Shown piece by piece: positions 7,857-16,369 of a stretch of DNA of 64,000 nt. The DNA is from Sphingomonas sp. HF-S4. GTDB lineage: Bacteria; Pseudomonadota; Alphaproteobacteria; Sphingomonadales; Sphingomonadaceae. The stretch's first letter is position 1, and each line of letters opens with the position of its first letter. A program made the position numbers and the translations under genes. The DNA lies in assembly GCF_032911445.1 (NCBI RefSeq), contig NZ_JAWJEJ010000001.1, positions 2,728,001-2,792,000 on the forward strand, written 5' to 3'. The notes under the pieces are model-generated. The model saw only the letters and a program-made list of their open reading frames with translations, searched no databases and was not told the origin of the DNA.

Positions 7857-9177
7857 GCCCGTGGCCCCGCCCGCCCCCGCGGCGCGCGCGCTGACCTGCC
7901 CGGCATGCGGCGGCGGCGTCGAGTTGCGCGCGGCGGGCTATACCGTCCATGTCGCGTGCCAATATTGCGGCTCGATCCTCGACGTCACCGATCCGCAGGT
8001 GAAGCTGGTCACCCAATACCACCATCAGGCCGCCCAGCTCGAAATCCCCCTCGGCACGCGCGGGGCACTGCGCGGCGTCGAATGGGAAGCGATCGGTTAT
8101 CTCCGGCGCTCCGAGAACGGCACTTATGGCTGGGAAGAATATCTGCTGTTCAACCCCTATCATGGCTATCGCTGGCTGGTGAAAGTGCGCGGCGGCTGGA
8201 GCCTGGGCGAGGCGCTGACGGTCACGCCCGACTGGATCTCCTACGATACGCTCGCAATCGGCCCGGAGGCCTATTCGCATTTTTTCGCCGACGGCGAGGC
8301 GCAGGTCGATTACGTACTCGGCGAATTCTATTGGCGCGTCGCAGTGGGCGAGCGCGTCAAGACCGGCGACTGGGTCCGACCCGGGGCGATGCTGTCGCGC
8401 GAGGAAAACGCGCAGGAAGTAAGCTGGACGCGCAACGAATTGCTGCCGGCGAAGGAGATGCGGAAGGCGTTCGGCGTTGAACCGCCGCGCAAGATCTGGC
8501 CGCCGCTGCCGCACCAGCCCTCGCCTTACGGCGCGTGGCTCAAGACCGGGCTAGCGATCGGCGCGGCAGCCTTCGCGTTCCTGCTAGTAATGGCGGTGCT
8601 GTTCGGCGGCACCGGCTGGTCCGCCGCGGGCAGCTTCCCGATCGCCGCCGACGGCCGCGAGCAGAGCGCAACGCTCGGCCCGGTCACGCTGACCAACCGC
8701 TACCAGAAGGTCGAACTGCGCGCCGAGGTACCCCGGCTCGAAAATGGCTGGCTCGACATCGACTATCGCCTCGTCGATCGCGCGACGCAGCAGGCGTACG
8801 AGGCCTATGGCGCGGCCGAGCGCTATTCGGGCTATGATTCGGACGGGGCGTGGAACGAGGGCTCGCGCCGCTCGACCGTGTCGATCGCCAGCGTGCCCGC
8901 GGGCAGCTACGACCTGATCGTCGACTACAAGGGCAATCGCTGGTCCGGCGCGAGCAGCTCGAGCAGCGACAGCGGCTGGATGGACGCAGGCAACCAGCCC
9001 GAGGTCCAGGTCGAGATGCGCCAGGGCCGGATCTACGGCTCGAACCTGTTCATCGCACTGCTGCTGATCGCATTGCCGCTGCTGTTCGCGCTGATCGCAC
9101 ACGCCACCTTCGAAACCGCGCGCAAGAACGAAAGCGACTTCGCTTCCACGGGCGACGATGACGAGGACGACGAATGA
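7846..9177 (+). CDS. membrane-anchored DUF4178 protein with zinc ribbon (second copy)
   Basis: 443 residues. Zinc ribbon near the N-terminus (CPACGG, CQYCGS), then a DUF4178 domain with YGWEEYLLFNPYHGYRW around residues 100-116. A membrane helix follows at about 228-252, then a roughly 145-residue extracytoplasmic beta-rich region (contains AERYSGYDSDGAWNEGSRRS), a second helix at about 400-422, and an acidic tail ending GDDDEDDE. The start was put at ATG 7846, overlapping the end of the first DUF4178 gene, because this places the zinc ribbon at a normal distance; an in-frame ATG at 7798 is possible. Translationally coupled to its neighbours. Confidence 0.86.
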   Translation: MQPEPVAPPAPAARALTCPACGGGVELRAAGYTVHVACQYCGSILDVTDPQVKLVTQYHHQAAQLEIPLGTRGALRGVEWEAIGYLRRSENGTYGWEEYLLFNPYHGYRWLVKVRGGWSLGEALTVTPDWISYDTLAIGPEAYSHFFADGEAQVDYVLGEFYWRVAVGERVKTGDWVRPGAMLSREENAQEVSWTRNELLPAKEMRKAFGVEPPRKIWPPLPHQPSPYGAWLKTGLAIGAAAFAFLLVMAVLFGGTGWSAAGSFPIAADGREQSATLGPVTLTNRYQKVELRAEVPRLENGWLDIDYRLVDRATQQAYEAYGAAERYSGYDSDGAWNEGSRRSTVSIASVPAGSYDLIVDYKGNRWSGASSSSSDSGWMDAGNQPEVQVEMRQGRIYGSNLFIALLLIALPLLFALIAHATFETARKNESDFASTGDDDEDDE

Positions 9178-9326
9178 GCACGCGAACCTTCCTCTACGCG
9201 CTCTGGTGCCTCGGCGTAGCGGGGTTGTTCATGCTGGGCAGCGTCTATGCCTGGTCGCCCTTTGCCGAAGGCAGTCGCGCGCGCCCGCAGACCGGCGGCG
9301 TCTTCGTCGGCCCAACCCACAAATAG
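9174..9326 (+). CDS. 50-residue single-helix membrane protein
   Basis: ATGA overlap with the preceding DUF4178 gene gives an ORF of 50 codons: it begins MSTRTFLYALWCLGVAG, has one hydrophobic helix (about residues 6-28) and a short polar tail ending GGVFVGPTHK. The next gene begins 10 bases after its stop, with AGGAGG overlapping the stop region. It resembles no named family I know. Position inside a translationally coupled operon and a clean helix argue that it is real. A role as small membrane subunit of the DUF4178/DUF350 assembly is inference. Confidence 0.65.
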   Translation: MSTRTFLYALWCLGVAGLFMLGSVYAWSPFAEGSRARPQTGGVFVGPTHK

Positions 9327-9336
9327 GAGGATCCTT

Positions 9337-9549
9337 ATGGTGACCAGCCTGCCTGCCGTGCTCAGCACCCTGCTCTATTCGGCGATCGGCATCGTCGTGT
9401 TCGTGATCGGATTCGTGGTCCTCGACCTGCTCACGCCCGGGAAACTGTGGGAAGAAATCGGGCAAAAGCAGAATGTTGCGGTTGCCATCTTCGCCGGCGC
9501 GGGGGCAATCGGGCTCGCGATCATCGTTGCCGCCGCGATACATGGCTGA
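9337..9549 (+). CDS. DUF350 small membrane protein
   Basis: 70 residues with two membrane helices: residues about 10-30 (SAIGIVVFVIGFVVLDLL) and 47-68 (AVAIFAGAGAIGLAIIVAAA), joined by the conserved loop TPGKLWEEI. This is one DUF350 unit (the YjfL group in Escherichia coli has two). Strong AGGAGG ribosome site before ATG 9337. Overlaps the start of the next gene by eight bases. DUF350 proteins recur next to polyamine-type enzymes in bacterial genomes; function unknown, inner membrane. Confidence 0.85.
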   Translation: MVTSLPAVLSTLLYSAIGIVVFVIGFVVLDLLTPGKLWEEIGQKQNVAVAIFAGAGAIGLAIIVAAAIHG

Positions 9550-11074
9550 GGCCGACCCGGCGCGACCAAAACCCAGAGCGTCCGCGCCCGCCGCGGCGCT
9601 GCTTGCGTCCGCCTTCGTCGTATCGACCTGCGGGCTGATCTACGAGCTGCTGGCGAGCACGCTGGCGAGCTATCTGCTCGGGGACAGCGTCACGCAGTTT
9701 TCCACCGTCATCGGCAGCTATCTGTTCGCGATGGGCGTAGGCAGCTGGTGCTCGCGCTATGTCCGGAAGGACGAGCTGCGGCTTTTCGTCCGCGTCGAGC
9801 TGCTGATCGCCTTACTCGGCGGCTGTTCGGCGGCGGCGCTGTTCCTGCTCTTCCCGGTGGTCGACCATTTCCGGGTGGCGCTCTACGGGCTCGTCCTCGC
9901 GATCGGCTTCCTCGTCGGGCTCGAAATCCCGTTGCTGATCCGCATCCTGCGCGGCTTCGACTTCCGCGAGACCGTGTCGAACGTGCTCACCTTCGACTAT
10001 GTCGGCGCGCTGGTCGCCTCACTGCTCTTCCCGCTGCTGCTGATGCCGCATCTCGGCATGATCAGGACCGGCTTCCTGTTCGGCATCTTCAACGCCGCGG
10101 TAGCCCTAGCGGTGCTGTTCGCGCTGCCGCGGACTGCGCGGTACCGGAGCGAGAAGGTCGCGTCGCTGCTGGTACTGCTCGTCCTTGGTGCGGGCTTCGT
10201 CGCATCGGACCGGCTCCAGCGCTGGGCCGAAGTTGCGAGCTATGGCGAGCCGGTGATCTATGCGACGAGCACCAGGTTCCAGCGCATCGTCCTCACGCGG
10301 CGTGACGACGATGTCCGGCTGTACCTCAACGGCAACCTGCAATTCTCGTCGCGCGACGAATATCGCTACCACGAGGTGCTGGTGCACCCCGCGCTCGGCC
10401 GGGTCGCCAATCCGCGCAACGTGCTGATCATGGGCGGCGGCGACGGGCTCGCGGCGCGCGAAGTGCTCAAGAACAAGGCCGTGCAGCACCTGACGCTGGT
10501 CGACCTCGACGGCGAGATGACCAGCCTGTTTTCGCGCACCGCGATGCTCGCCAAGCTCAACGGCGGGTCGCTCACCGATCCCCGGATGACCGTGATCAAC
10601 GCCGACGGCTTCCGCTGGGCGCGCGAAGCCACGGGAAAGTACGACGCGATCATCGTCGATTTCCCCGATCCGGTCGATTATTCGGTCGGCAAGCTCTACA
10701 CCGAGACCTTCTATCGCGCCGCGCGCAAGCTGCTCGCGCCCGGTGGCATGATGGCGATCCAGAGCACGTCGCCGCTCGTCGCACCGCGCGCCTATTGGAC
10801 TGTCGCCACCACGCTCGAAGCCGCCGGGCTCCAAACCCGCGGCTACCACGTCTATGTGCCGAGCTTCGGCGAATGGGGCTTCTTCCTTGCCGCCAACGGC
10901 CCGATCCCGGAACAGGGAAACATCCCGCCCGGACGCTTCCTTACCGCGACGATCGACCAAAGGCTGTTCGACTTCCCGCCCGACATGGCGCGGCGACCGA
11001 CCTCGGTGAATCGGCTCGACAACCAGGTTCTCGTCCGCGAGTTTGCCGACGCGTGGGACAAATATGAAGGCTGA
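9542..11074 (+). CDS. membrane-embedded spermidine-synthase-like aminopropyltransferase
   Basis: 510 residues. The first 230 or so form about seven or eight membrane helices (for example AAALFLLFPVVDHFRVALYG), followed by a spermidine-synthase-type Rossmann domain. Its binding motif is MGGGDGLAAREVL near residue 298 and the active-site region IVDFPDPVDYSVGKLYTETF near 376, matching the D-x-x-D-P signature of aminopropyltransferases. Classical SpeE lacks the membrane part. The enzyme presumably uses decarboxylated AdoMet made by the SpeD encoded three genes on. The acceptor is unknown and may be membrane-associated. Start ATG 9542 overlaps the DUF350 stop. Confidence 0.88.
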   Translation: MAEADPARPKPRASAPAAALLASAFVVSTCGLIYELLASTLASYLLGDSVTQFSTVIGSYLFAMGVGSWCSRYVRKDELRLFVRVELLIALLGGCSAAALFLLFPVVDHFRVALYGLVLAIGFLVGLEIPLLIRILRGFDFRETVSNVLTFDYVGALVASLLFPLLLMPHLGMIRTGFLFGIFNAAVALAVLFALPRTARYRSEKVASLLVLLVLGAGFVASDRLQRWAEVASYGEPVIYATSTRFQRIVLTRRDDDVRLYLNGNLQFSSRDEYRYHEVLVHPALGRVANPRNVLIMGGGDGLAAREVLKNKAVQHLTLVDLDGEMTSLFSRTAMLAKLNGGSLTDPRMTVINADGFRWAREATGKYDAIIVDFPDPVDYSVGKLYTETFYRAARKLLAPGGMMAIQSTSPLVAPRAYWTVATTLEAAGLQTRGYHVYVPSFGEWGFFLAANGPIPEQGNIPPGRFLTATIDQRLFDFPPDMARRPTSVNRLDNQVLVREFADAWDKYEG

Positions 11075-12671
11075 CCGTCGCGCGGTGCTCGGCCTCGGCG
11101 CCGCAGCGGTCGCAGCCGGCGGCGGCGGGCTCGCCTATGCGCTGGGTCATGCGCCGCTGCCTGCGGGGACGCTGGGCGGCGCCGACATGGCGCGCGGCCA
11201 CCGGCTGCGCGACGGCAATTTCCCCGCGCCAAGCCGCGAGGAGCAGGTTGACCTTGTCATCGCAGGCGGCGGCGTTGCGGGGCTCTCGGCGGGCTGGCGG
11301 CTGCGCGACGCGGGATATGACCAATTCCAGCTGCTCGAGCTTGAGGATCATGTCGGCGGCAATGCCCGCAGCGGGCGCAACGCCGTCTCGGCCTATCCGC
11401 TCGGTGCGCACTACCTCCCCGTCGCCAATCGCGAGGCCAAGGCGCTCCAGCACCTGCTGCGCCAGCTCGGCATGATCACCAGCGACACCGACGGCGTCCC
11501 GGTCTACGATCCCGAGCAGCTCTGCGCCGACTTGCAGGAGCGCATCTTCTGGCAAGGGCGCTGGCAGGAGGGCCTGATCCCGCGCACCGGCATCACCACG
11601 CAGGACCGCGCCGACCTCACCGCGTTCGAGACCACGATGGCCGGCTATTCGAAGCGCGTCGGCAGTGACGGCAAGCCTGCCTTCGCGGTGCCGATGGCAT
11701 ACAGTTCGCGCGACGCCGATCTGACGGCGCTAGACACGCTGAGCTTCGCCGCCTGGCTCGACCAGAACGGCTGGCGCTCGCCCGTATTGCGCGCGCATGT
11801 CCGCTACGCGATGCGCGACGATTACGGCACCGAGCCGGGCGAGGTCTCTGCCTGGGCCGGAATCCATTATTTCGCCAGCCGCCGCGGCTGGGCCGCCGGG
11901 AACAGCGGCGACAACGAGCTCACCTGGCCCGAAGGCAATGGCAGGCTCATCACCTGCATCGCCGGTTTCTTCCCCGATCGCATCGCCGCCGGGCGGATCG
12001 TCCACCGCGTCGCGCGCGAGGGCGACCGGGTCCTGGTCGACAGCTTCGACACCGCCGCCAACGCCACCGTCCGCACCCGCGCGCGTGCCGCGATCCTGGC
12101 GATGCCCCACTTCGTCGCCGCACGCGTTTGCGACGATGTCGGCGGTGCGAAGGACTTCAGCTACGCCCCCTGGCTGGTCGCCAACGTCACCGTCGACCGC
12201 CTGCCGCGCGGCCGCGGCGTGCCGCTCGCCTGGGACAATGTGTCGAGCACCAGCGAATCGCTCGGCTATGTCGTCGCGACGCACCAGGGGCCCGACGCGA
12301 TCCGCACCGGGAGCGTGCTCACCTGGTATCTGCCGTTGTCGACGATGACGCCAGCCGCGGCCCGCCGCCTGCTCGTCGCGCGCCCTGCGGACGAATGGAA
12401 GCGCATCGTCCGCGACGACCTGCTCGCGATGCACCCCGAGCTCGACGGCGCGATCGCCCGGATCGACTTGTGGCGCTGGGGCCATGCGATGGCGCGTCCG
12501 ACTCCCGGCTTCCTGTGGCGCGGCGAGGCGCTCCAGCCCGAACCACCGCTGTTCCTCGCCCATTCGGACCTCAGCGGCCTGTCACTGTTCGAGGAAGCGC
12601 ACTATCACGGCGTCCGCGCCGCCGAGGCCGCGATGACGCTGTTCGGCCATGACCATGAGAGCCTGTTGTGA
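11064..12671 (+). CDS. Tat-type FAD-dependent amine-oxidase-like oxidoreductase
   Basis: 535 residues. The N-terminus MKADRRAVLGLGAAAVAAGG is a twin-arginine-like leader (RR then hydrophobic stretch), suggesting export or membrane anchoring of a folded flavoprotein. The dinucleotide-binding motif VIAGGGVAGLSAGWRL starts near residue 65, followed by ELEDHVGGNARSG, typical of the flavin-containing amine oxidase/protoporphyrinogen oxidase group. In this operon, between an aminopropyltransferase and SpeD, oxidation of an amine product is a reasonable guess but not shown. Start at ATG 11064, overlapping the previous gene by 11 bases; overlaps speD by four. Confidence 0.85.
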   Translation: MKADRRAVLGLGAAAVAAGGGGLAYALGHAPLPAGTLGGADMARGHRLRDGNFPAPSREEQVDLVIAGGGVAGLSAGWRLRDAGYDQFQLLELEDHVGGNARSGRNAVSAYPLGAHYLPVANREAKALQHLLRQLGMITSDTDGVPVYDPEQLCADLQERIFWQGRWQEGLIPRTGITTQDRADLTAFETTMAGYSKRVGSDGKPAFAVPMAYSSRDADLTALDTLSFAAWLDQNGWRSPVLRAHVRYAMRDDYGTEPGEVSAWAGIHYFASRRGWAAGNSGDNELTWPEGNGRLITCIAGFFPDRIAAGRIVHRVAREGDRVLVDSFDTAANATVRTRARAAILAMPHFVAARVCDDVGGAKDFSYAPWLVANVTVDRLPRGRGVPLAWDNVSSTSESLGYVVATHQGPDAIRTGSVLTWYLPLSTMTPAAARRLLVARPADEWKRIVRDDLLAMHPELDGAIARIDLWRWGHAMARPTPGFLWRGEALQPEPPLFLAHSDLSGLSLFEEAHYHGVRAAEAAMTLFGHDHESLL

Positions 12672-13021
12672 GCGACGCTTATCGCGGCCACCATCTGATC
12701 GCCGACTTGCACGACGCGGCGCATCTGACCGACGTCGCGCATGTCGAGCGCTGCCTGATCGACGCCGCCGCCGCCGCGGGCGCGACCCTGCTCGAGGTGC
12801 GGCTGCACAGCTTCGGCCCCGGCCAGGGCGTGACCGGCATGGCGATGCTCGCCGAATCGCACATCTCGATCCACACCTGGCCCGAATATGGCAGCGCCTG
12901 CATCGACCTGTTCCTGTGCGGACGACGCCACGATCTCGATGCAGCACTGGACACGATCGTCGCGCGGCTCGAAGCCCGGGTGGCCAAGCGCACGCTGCTG
13001 ACGCGCGATCTGGGGAGTTAA
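12668..13021 (+). CDS. speD: S-adenosylmethionine decarboxylase proenzyme
   Basis: 117 residues, the short prokaryotic class 1B form. Makes decarboxylated AdoMet, the aminopropyl donor for polyamines. The self-processing site is LAESHISIHTWPE: cleavage between Glu63 and Ser64 creates the pyruvoyl group. His69 and Cys84 (DLFLCGR) match the catalytic residues of the Thermotoga enzyme shifted by one. It uses a GTG start overlapping the TGA of the FAD enzyme (GTGA). Last gene of the operon; its stop is six bases from the convergent DUF2339 gene. Confidence 0.95.
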   Translation: MSDAYRGHHLIADLHDAAHLTDVAHVERCLIDAAAAAGATLLEVRLHSFGPGQGVTGMAMLAESHISIHTWPEYGSACIDLFLCGRRHDLDAALDTIVARLEARVAKRTLLTRDLGS

Positions 13022-13026
13022 GCGCC

Positions 13027-15558
13027 CTATTGTTCCCCGGCTACCGCCACGGCAGGCCGCGCCAGGAACCGGCTATACGCCCAGCTTATCCCGATCAGCA
13101 CGACACCCAATGCCAGGAACGACAGGATGCGCAGCACGCCGTCCAGCGCCGCGGCATCGACCAGGAACACCTTGAACGTTACCAGCGTCAGCAGCGCCAG
13201 CCCGGCGATGCGTAGATCGTAGACGCTCGCCGTAATCCCGCGCCACAGCCAGAACAACGCCACGCCGAGCAACGCGGCCGAATAGCCGCCATTTTCAAGT
13301 GTGCTGATCGGCCCAATGAGCACGCTGCCATGCGTCGCCTGGCGCACCGCTACCATTGCCGCGGCAATGGTGAGCAGCGCCGCCCCGGCGCGCGCGGCCG
13401 AATGCCTGGGCAGGGTCCACAACCAGAACGCCGCCAGCGCGGCGTGGAGCACTGCCGCGTTGAACAGCGGGAACGGCCCAACCTGTTGCAGCACGATCGC
13501 CGGGTTGAGCAGCAGCAGGTCGAACCACACCAGCCGCACCAGCCCGAGCCCGAGCAGCACGCTCGCCAGCGACGGCAGCCGGCCGCTGCGGAGCAGATAC
13601 CAGCCTGCCGCGAGGCACGCCTGGGTCAGCATCACGCGCTCGACGAAACCGAAGGTGACGAAGCGCTCGGGCGTGCCGATCGCCAGCACCTGCTTGGCAA
13701 GCGCATAGACCAGCAGGATGCCCACCCCGATCGCGATGCTCCCGACAAAACGCCGCGCCCGGCCGAGCATGCGCGGGTCGAGCATCGTCGCGAGCAGCGC
13801 CGCGGTCGGCAGCGCCAGCGCGCGGAACAGATCGGCGAGCGGCGGGATGTGCAGCCAGGGTAACTGGTCGCCGGCGAGCGACGTCGAGGTCAGTTCGATC
13901 AGCCCGCCCAACGGCGACCAGGCCGCGACCAAGGCGGCGAGATAGGGCAGCGCCGGCAGCACGAACAACGACGGCGCCCTTGCCAGCCGCGCCCAGGCGG
14001 TGAGCCCGAGCACCACCAGCGCCAGCGGCACGCCGAGCCAGGCATCGGGGACGAACTGCGCCAGCCCGAGCGCCGCCAGCAGTCCGGCGACGAGGCTCGC
14101 CGCCGTGAGGATCGGATCGTCGGTCTCGCTCTTGTGCCGCCAGGCGAGATACGCCGCACCCGCCGCAGCGAGCAGGTCGAGCGCGCCCCATGCCGCCGAC
14201 GCAAGCAGCGACGGCGCGCAGAGCTGCGCGACCAGCAGCGGTCCCGCGGTGCCGCCCAGCGCGAGCGCCGCCCAGCCCCTGCCGCGCGCCGTCAGCGCGT
14301 GGCCGGGCAGCGCGAACAGCAAGGTCGCGATCAGCGCCGCGATCGGCGTAGCGGCGCGCTCGGGCTGGAGCAGCGCCAAGCCTTCGAGCGCGAGCAGGAA
14401 GCCGAGCGCGGCCAGCGCGGCGGGCAGATAGAGCGCCTGGCGCCACGACAGGAACAGCGCGGCGGCGGCGAGAACGAGGTAGAAGCTCCAGGCAAGCGCG
14501 CCGAAATCGAGCGACGGCGCCAGCGCGAGCAACTGGACGAACCCGGCGACCAGAGGCGCAAGCCGAAGCCACGGGTTGCGGGTACCGGTCGCCGGCAGCG
14601 CCGCGCTGGCGCAGGCGGCGAGCAACATCGTGAACGCGCCGACCGCCGACAAATCGCCTTCGCGCCCTGCGAGCGCGACGATCAGGAAGTTGATCCAGCC
14701 GAACCCGGCGATGCTCGCGGCAAGCGCCAGCCAACCCCAGCCGCGATGGATGGCGAGCCCGAACAGCGCGGAAATGAACAGCGCCAGATAGACGAGCAGC
14801 GGCGCGATCCCGGCGGCGTCGAACCCGGCGACGAGCGGCGCGACGAACCCGCCGATCAGCGCCATCACTGCGGTCGGCGGGCCGTGGCGCAGCGCCAGCC
14901 CCATCGCCGCAGCGGTGACCAACACGACCAGCACGAACGCGGTCAGCGGCGCAATCAGGTGATATAGCGCTGCCGCCATGTAGAGCGTGCCGTACAGGCT
15001 GGCCACGCCCGCACCGGCGAGCACCTGTGCGACGCGCGGATCCTCGGCAGTGGCGGGAAAGCGCCACGCCGCCTCGCTCGCGGCGATCAGCACCAGACCG
15101 AACAGCGCGGCGAGGATCGTCCGCGTACCCGGCCCGAGCAGCCCGCTCTCAATCGAATAGCGCACCAGAAACACCCCGGCGAGGACAAGCGCCGCGCCGC
15201 CGATCCAGATCGGCAGGCGCCCGCCGATCAGCAATTCGAGGTTGAGCGGCGCGCGCTCCGGGGCATCGACCGGCGCGGTGCGTGCTGGTGCCGGCGGTGC
15301 CTCCGCCGCACGTGCGTGGATGCGCTCAGCCGCGACAACGCGCGCCGGGGGCCGGGCGTCCTCGCGCATGGGTTCGGCAGCGGGCGCGGCTGGCGCTGGC
15401 GCGACCAGCGGCGACGCGGCGCGTGCCTGGCGATCCTCGAGCCGCGCCACGAGTGACTCGACGCGGCGCAACTCCTGTTCCACAATCGTCAGGCGACGCA
15501 GGACTCCGAAGAAGGCCGCGCCGACACCAAGGGCAAGCAGGAGGGTGAAAGCCGTCAC
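13027..15558 (-). CDS. DUF2339 giant polytopic membrane protein
   Basis: 843 residues. After a first helix, a short coiled-coil segment (IVEQELRRVESLVARLED) and a proline/alanine-rich linker comes a long series of more than twenty membrane helices covering the rest, the hallmark of DUF2339 proteins. Function unknown; some are annotated as envelope or stress-related membrane proteins. The open gene begins at ATG 15558 and ends tail to tail with speD. No sign of damage. A functional link to the facing operon is possible only by proximity. Confidence 0.9.
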   Translation of the reverse strand: MTAFTLLLALGVGAAFFGVLRRLTIVEQELRRVESLVARLEDRQARAASPLVAPAPAAPAAEPMREDARPPARVVAAERIHARAAEAPPAPARTAPVDAPERAPLNLELLIGGRLPIWIGGAALVLAGVFLVRYSIESGLLGPGTRTILAALFGLVLIAASEAAWRFPATAEDPRVAQVLAGAGVASLYGTLYMAAALYHLIAPLTAFVLVVLVTAAAMGLALRHGPPTAVMALIGGFVAPLVAGFDAAGIAPLLVYLALFISALFGLAIHRGWGWLALAASIAGFGWINFLIVALAGREGDLSAVGAFTMLLAACASAALPATGTRNPWLRLAPLVAGFVQLLALAPSLDFGALAWSFYLVLAAAALFLSWRQALYLPAALAALGFLLALEGLALLQPERAATPIAALIATLLFALPGHALTARGRGWAALALGGTAGPLLVAQLCAPSLLASAAWGALDLLAAAGAAYLAWRHKSETDDPILTAASLVAGLLAALGLAQFVPDAWLGVPLALVVLGLTAWARLARAPSLFVLPALPYLAALVAAWSPLGGLIELTSTSLAGDQLPWLHIPPLADLFRALALPTAALLATMLDPRMLGRARRFVGSIAIGVGILLVYALAKQVLAIGTPERFVTFGFVERVMLTQACLAAGWYLLRSGRLPSLASVLLGLGLVRLVWFDLLLLNPAIVLQQVGPFPLFNAAVLHAALAAFWLWTLPRHSAARAGAALLTIAAAMVAVRQATHGSVLIGPISTLENGGYSAALLGVALFWLWRGITASVYDLRIAGLALLTLVTFKVFLVDAAALDGVLRILSFLALGVVLIGISWAYSRFLARPAVAVAGEQ

Positions 15559-15659
15559 TGATGTCTCCTTGGCACAGCGGTTCCGCGCTGTCGTGGCAAA
15601 CTAGGTGTTCCCCGGGTCCGGAGTGCCAGGTTTTGCGGCCTGATGGAGGGGAATGTCCG

Positions 15660-16331
15660 ATGATCGTATTTGGTTCGACCCTGTCGCCCTATGTTCGCAA
15701 ATGCATGGTGTTCGGTGCCGAAAAAGGGCTCGAACTCGAACTCCAGCCCGCCGGGATGGGCCGCGGTGGCCCCGATTTCCAGGCCGCGAGCCCTTTCGGC
15801 AAGATGCCCGGCTTCAAGGATGACGACTTCCTGATTTCCGATTCGACGGCGATCGTAACCTATCTCGAGGCCAAATATCCCGATCCCAACCTGATCCCGC
15901 TCGATCCCCGCGCCAGGGCGCGGACGATCTGGTATGACGAGATGGCCGATACGCTGATGATGGCGGCAGGCAGCGCGATCTTCGGCAATCGCTTCGTGCT
16001 GCCGCGCGTGCTCAAGCAGGAATGCGATCACGCGGCGGCCGACCGCGCCGAGCACGACCTGCTGCCGCCGCTGTGCGACTATCTGGAAAACGTCATCCCG
16101 GCGAGCGGCTTCCTGGTCGAGGACCGGCTGACCCTAGCGGATATCGCCGTGGCGAGCCCGCTCGCGACGCTCGGGTGCATCGGCGTACGAGTCGATGCCA
16201 CGCGGCACCCGCGCACCGCCGCCTATGTCGAGGCGATTCTCGCACGCCCGAGCTTCGCCGCTATCCTCGCCAAGGACCAGGCGATGGTCGCGGCGATGGG
16301 CGGGCCGGTGAGCGCGCAGCAGGCTGCTTGA
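15660..16331 (+). CDS. glutathione S-transferase family protein
   Basis: 223 residues. N-terminal thioredoxin-like domain with SPYVRKCMVFGAEKG, where Ser10 is in the usual active-site position, then FGKMPGF (cis-Pro) and ISDSTAIVTYLEAKYP, the glutathione-binding Ser segment. The C-terminal helical domain contains LVEDRLTLADIAVASP. Conjugation or thiol-transfer in the cytoplasm is likely; substrate unknown. Start ATG 15660 follows GGAGGGGAATGTCCG. Divergent from the DUF2339 gene, with 101 bases between. Confidence 0.9.
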   Translation: MIVFGSTLSPYVRKCMVFGAEKGLELELQPAGMGRGGPDFQAASPFGKMPGFKDDDFLISDSTAIVTYLEAKYPDPNLIPLDPRARARTIWYDEMADTLMMAAGSAIFGNRFVLPRVLKQECDHAAADRAEHDLLPPLCDYLENVIPASGFLVEDRLTLADIAVASPLATLGCIGVRVDATRHPRTAAYVEAILARPSFAAILAKDQAMVAAMGGPVSAQQAA

Positions 16332-16369
16332 GGCTAGCCACGCCGCATGCCGCACCCTAGAGGATCGGC

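Noticed and set aside
13027..13060. Terminator between speD and the DUF2339 gene
   Set aside because: The two stops are six bases apart and no hairpin with a T-run is visible.
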